From: Clostridiales bacterium
GTDB lineage: Bacteria > Bacillota > Clostridia > Oscillospirales > Oscillospiraceae
Reading direction: 5' to 3'
Assembly (NCBI GenBank): GCA_019420945.1
Contig: JAHZGF010000043.1
Coordinates: 78,586-142,585, forward strand
DNA length: 64,000 nucleotides
Position 1 is the first letter of the stretch, and each line of letters opens with the position of its first letter. Position numbers and translations under genes: made by a program. Shown piece by piece: positions 61,874 through 64,000 of the stretch. Under the pieces are notes generated by a model. The model saw only the letters and a list, made by a program, of their open reading frames with translations, had not been told where the DNA came from and searched no databases.

Positions 61874-61917
61874 TAGGACATATAGTCCTAAAACGCAATA
61901 GGACAAAATGTCCTATT
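61874..61917. promoter_or_regulatory. Two palindromic operators ahead of the second Xre gene
   Basis: TAGGACATATAGTCCTA (61874-61890) and a 21-bp palindrome with arms AATAGGACA and TGTCCTATT (61897-61917) share the half-site TAGGACA. They lie 24 bases ahead of the Xre start, in the divergent region with the 77-aa gene. Confidence 0.75.
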
Positions 61918-61940
61918 GTATAGTTGCATTGGTGATGATA

Positions 61941-62162
61941 ATGCAACTGAGAATTCGTGACATGCGAGAAGATCAGGACTTGTCCCAGCAGCAAATTGCA
62001 GACTATCTGATGTGTGACCAGTCCCTGTATTCCAAATACGAGCGGGAGGAACGTGCTGTGCCGCTGGAAGTCATGGCAAAGCTGGCCGATTTCTACAATA
62101 CCAGCATAGACTATCTTGTCGGACGGACTGACCGAAAAGAACCCTACCCACAAACAAAGTGA
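61941..62162 (+). CDS. Xre-family transcriptional regulator, 73 aa
   Basis: A 73-residue helix-turn-helix protein: QLRIRDMREDQDLSQQQIADYLMCDQSLYSKYEREERAVPLEVMAKLADFYNTSIDYLVGRTD, a classical Cro/C1 domain. ATG 61941 is preferred because the homology starts there. It is divergent from the 77-aa gene and is the likely ligand of the TAGGACA palindromes. Confidence 0.9.
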   Translation: MQLRIRDMREDQDLSQQQIADYLMCDQSLYSKYEREERAVPLEVMAKLADFYNTSIDYLVGRTDRKEPYPQTK

Positions 62163-62196
62163 AAACCGGTGCTGTCATTGGCAGCATCGGTTTTTT
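62162..62196 (+). terminator. Terminator after the 73-aa Xre gene
   Basis: A 13-bp stem AAAACCGGTGCTG/CAGCATCGGTTTT with one G-T pair, followed by further Ts. Confidence 0.9.
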
Positions 62197-62321
62197 GCTT
62201 TCTTTCAGAACTGATAGGGAACTATTTCTTGTGACATAAATTTATGGAATGCTTGCATTTAACCACATTTTATGCGTATAATGTTTTAATTTTTAAGCGG
62301 TAATATTATGGGAGAAGAAAG

Positions 62322-62498
62322 ATGAAGCCAAAAGAACTGGATGTAGTGCGACTGACCGACGGACGAGAAGTGACCGTGTTGGAAGTATATAAAGACTGAG
62401 AGGCTTTTATGGTGGAAACCAGCACAAAGTCATTTGCTGAAACTGACTTTTTTGTAGTACCAATGTCAGAGATAGAGGAGATAATATGGCAGAAATGA
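62322..62498 (+). pseudogene. Broken DUF4926-like small gene with in-frame TGA
   Basis: A 59-codon frame begins MKPKELDVVRLTDGREVTVLEVYKD, then has TGA at 62397-62399, then continues in the same frame with EAFMVETSTKSFAETDFFVVPMSEIEEIIWQK. The two parts make a typical DUF4926-like protein if the stop were a Gly codon (GGA to TGA). GGAGAAGAAAG precedes the ATG. It is most likely a fresh nonsense mutation. Confidence 0.65.
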
Positions 62499-63066
62499 TC
62501 CTTTTCCGTGATAGAAAATAATTGCTGCCATTGCGATAATTACACCGGCCGTACATTCACTTTGTCGCAAAATGCAACAAAGCTAAAGTGACAATCTGAT
62601 TGTGAGAGGCCAAAAAAACTGGGGAGCAGCACAAGGCTGTTTGGCCCTTCAGAAGGCAATCTCAGTTCCTCAAAGTGAGTTCCTGCGATTCCATCTCAGT
62701 TACTGAGAAAAAATGTGAGTTCTGAACTCTGGAAACTGAGATTTTTACAATATATCATCAAAAAAAGTGCACAAAATTCCCTTGAGGGTATTGCTATCTG
62801 AATTCGAATATGGTACACTTGTTCTATCAAAAATAAAACAACAGCAGCTGCTGCGAGTTGGCGCTCACAGCAGCCTGCGCAGGTGTCGCAGCACCTACAC
62901 AGCGGATTGCTCCGCACTGTCGTAAGGGATATTATACCCTTTTTTACCCCCTTTGACAAGTGAGCAATAAACCGCGTTTTGTTGTCATACCCATTTTGAC
63001 AAGCACCGTGTAGGCCAAGCCCTGCACGGTGTTTTGTTTTTCAATCTGAAGGAAAGGAATGTCAAG
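62499..63066. other. Non-coding region before the integrase with repeated dyads
   Basis: No gene is supported here. At 62661-62741 the motif CTCAGTT or its complement recurs several times, including the near-palindromes CTCAGTTACTGAG and GAGTTCTGAACTC. Around 62840-62915 there is a GC-rich stretch with CAGCAGC-type repeats and possible hairpins. The position just ahead of an integrase suggests sites for recombinase or excisionase binding or an attachment site, but no core site could be proven. Confidence 0.5.
63003..63042 (+). terminator. Terminator-like hairpin in the integrase leader
   Basis: A stem CACCGTG/CACGGTG (63004-63010 with 63025-63031) followed by TTTTGTTTTTC, 25 bases ahead of the integrase start. 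It would block transcripts entering from the left. Confidence 0.65.
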
Positions 63067-64000
63067 ATGGGAAACAACAAAATCAGGCTGAAGTACGTTT
63101 TGCCCTCAAAACAGGAGGCAAAGCGTCGGGTCGTTGTCCTGCGCTGTGAGGAGCGGGATCTTCGGCCCAAGGAGCCGGTCAGAAGGGAAGAGACGCCGCT
63201 GACCATGTGCTTTCGGGACTTCTATCTACTCTATCAGCGGGACAAGAGCTGTCGGCTGAAGGAGAGCACCTGGGAGACCAAGAAAAACATGATTGAAAAG
63301 CATCTGCTGCCTTTTTTCGGCGACATGCGGCTGTGCGATATCCAGGCCATTGATGTGATCCACTGGCAGAATGAGCTGATGGGCAAGACCGCCTATGATG
63401 GAAAGGCCTTTTCCCAGACCTTCCTGCGCTCCATTCACAGTCAGCTCAGCGCCATCCTGAACCACGCTATCCGCTTCTACCATCTGCCGGAAAACCCGGC
63501 CCGGCAGGCGGGGAGTATCGGCGCAAAGGAAGGGGAGGAGATGCAGGTCTGGAGCCGGGAGGAATACCTCCGGTTCGCTGAGGCAGTTATGGACAAGCCC
63601 CTGAGCTACTACTGTTTTGAGGTGCTGTACTGGTGCGGAATCCGGGAAGGGGAGCTGCTGGCACTGACCCGGGAGGATTTCGATTTTGAGCGTCAGGAGC
63701 TGAACATCAGCAAGACCTATCACCGCATGGGCGGGAAGGACTGCATCACCACCCCCAAGACCCGGGAGAGTGTGCGGAAGGTGGCCATGCCCGACTTCCT
63801 CTGCGAGGAGCTGCAGGACTACTTCGCCTTCTCCTGGCAGCCGGATGCTTCCGGGCGGGTGTTCCCGGTGACCAAGTATTTTCTGGGCCACGAGATGCGC
63901 CGGGGCAGCGCAGCAGCTGGGGTGAAGTGCATCCGGATCCATGATCTGCGCCACCCGTATGTCAAGCCCACGACAAAAAAATTTATAACTTTTTTTGAAG
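63067..64000 (+). CDS. Phage-type tyrosine integrase (3' part outside window or disrupted)
   Basis: From ATG 63067 (GAAAGGAATG upstream) the frame is open to the window edge, 311 codons. It shows an N-terminal arm-binding region, the SAM-like core-binding domain (FRDFYLLYQRDKSCRLKESTWETKKNMIEKHLLPFFGD) and the catalytic domain with CGIREGELLALTREDFDF (Arg box), a K-containing strand pair (TTPKTRESVRKVAMP) and IRIHDLRH. After HDLRH the expected family sequence is not found. Instead the DNA turns AT-rich and reads PYVKPTTKKFITFFE. The protein may be cut by an insertion near 63955. Confidence 0.85.
   Translation, partial: MGNNKIRLKYVLPSKQEAKRRVVVLRCEERDLRPKEPVRREETPLTMCFRDFYLLYQRDKSCRLKESTWETKKNMIEKHLLPFFGDMRLCDIQAIDVIHWQNELMGKTAYDGKAFSQTFLRSIHSQLSAILNHAIRFYHLPENPARQAGSIGAKEGEEMQVWSREEYLRFAEAVMDKPLSYYCFEVLYWCGIREGELLALTREDFDFERQELNISKTYHRMGGKDCITTPKTRESVRKVAMPDFLCEELQDYFAFSWQPDASGRVFPVTKYFLGHEMRRGSAAAGVKCIRIHDLRHPYVKPTTKKFITFFE

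Noticed and set aside
62696..62959. An 87-codon minus-strand frame before the integrase
   Set aside because: There is no ribosome binding site or recognisable product, and it crosses the dyad-rich and CAGCAGC-repeat DNA that looks non-coding.

Overview
The window looks like a chromosome segment of a GC-rich, anaerobic, butyrate-forming gut Firmicute of the Oscillospiraceae type (Flavonifractor/Lawsonibacter-like). This rests on the crt-hbd-bcd-etfB-etfA block, a Bacillus/Clostridium-type class III fructose-1,6-bisphosphatase, a short non-discriminating AspRS encoded with GatCAB behind a T-box, a SpoVB-like flippase and a DUF421 protein. The genus is an inference. No rRNA, tRNA or CRISPR array was seen.

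Positions 1-36780 are mostly ordinary core genome, with small transcription units separated by clear intrinsic terminators. In order: an ABC permease (cut by the window start) with its ATPase; a membrane-anchored LuxR regulator; fbp and an alpha/beta hydrolase; pepT-mnmA; truA and a flippase; an AEC carrier with a DUF554 protein; the butyryl-CoA operon on the minus strand; a 170-aa unknown; murC; an RlmI-like rRNA methyltransferase; a double-OB SSB-like protein; the T-box-controlled aspS-gatCAB operon; a 38-aa peptide in its own transcription unit; nrdR; DUF4363/DUF421; carAB; and guaA.

From 36780 to the right edge the window is accessory DNA. It starts with a RelB-type antitoxin and the wreck of a second antitoxin/toxin pair, a degraded copy of a recombinase gene start, and an orphan AbiEi-type regulator. 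Next come two adjacent tyrosine-recombinase-like genes (1039 and 488 aa) with altered catalytic residues and a shared C-terminal extension. Then follows a LysR-controlled catabolic cluster: a GntP-like permease, a glycyl radical enzyme (GRE) and its radical-SAM activase. The GRE carries Thr where the radical glycine should be. A complete IS3-family element (AAC target duplication, TG...CA ends) sits just after the activase gene, between the arms of an inverted repeat.

The far right is a defence and mobile-element region. It holds a type I restriction-modification operon (hsdM, a frameshifted gene, hsdS with TAEL repeats, a HEPN-domain gene, hsdR), a SLOG-family protein, two small Xre regulators with palindromic operators, a broken DUF4926-like gene, and the start of a phage-type integrase. 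The integrase appears to lose its frame of homology just after the HDLRH motif.

The strongest candidates for something undescribed are the GRE without its glycine, the paired degenerate recombinases, and the R-M operon carrying a HEPN gene plus a gene that needs a -1 shift at a U UUU UUA heptamer. All calls come from reading the sequence by eye; no database search was run.
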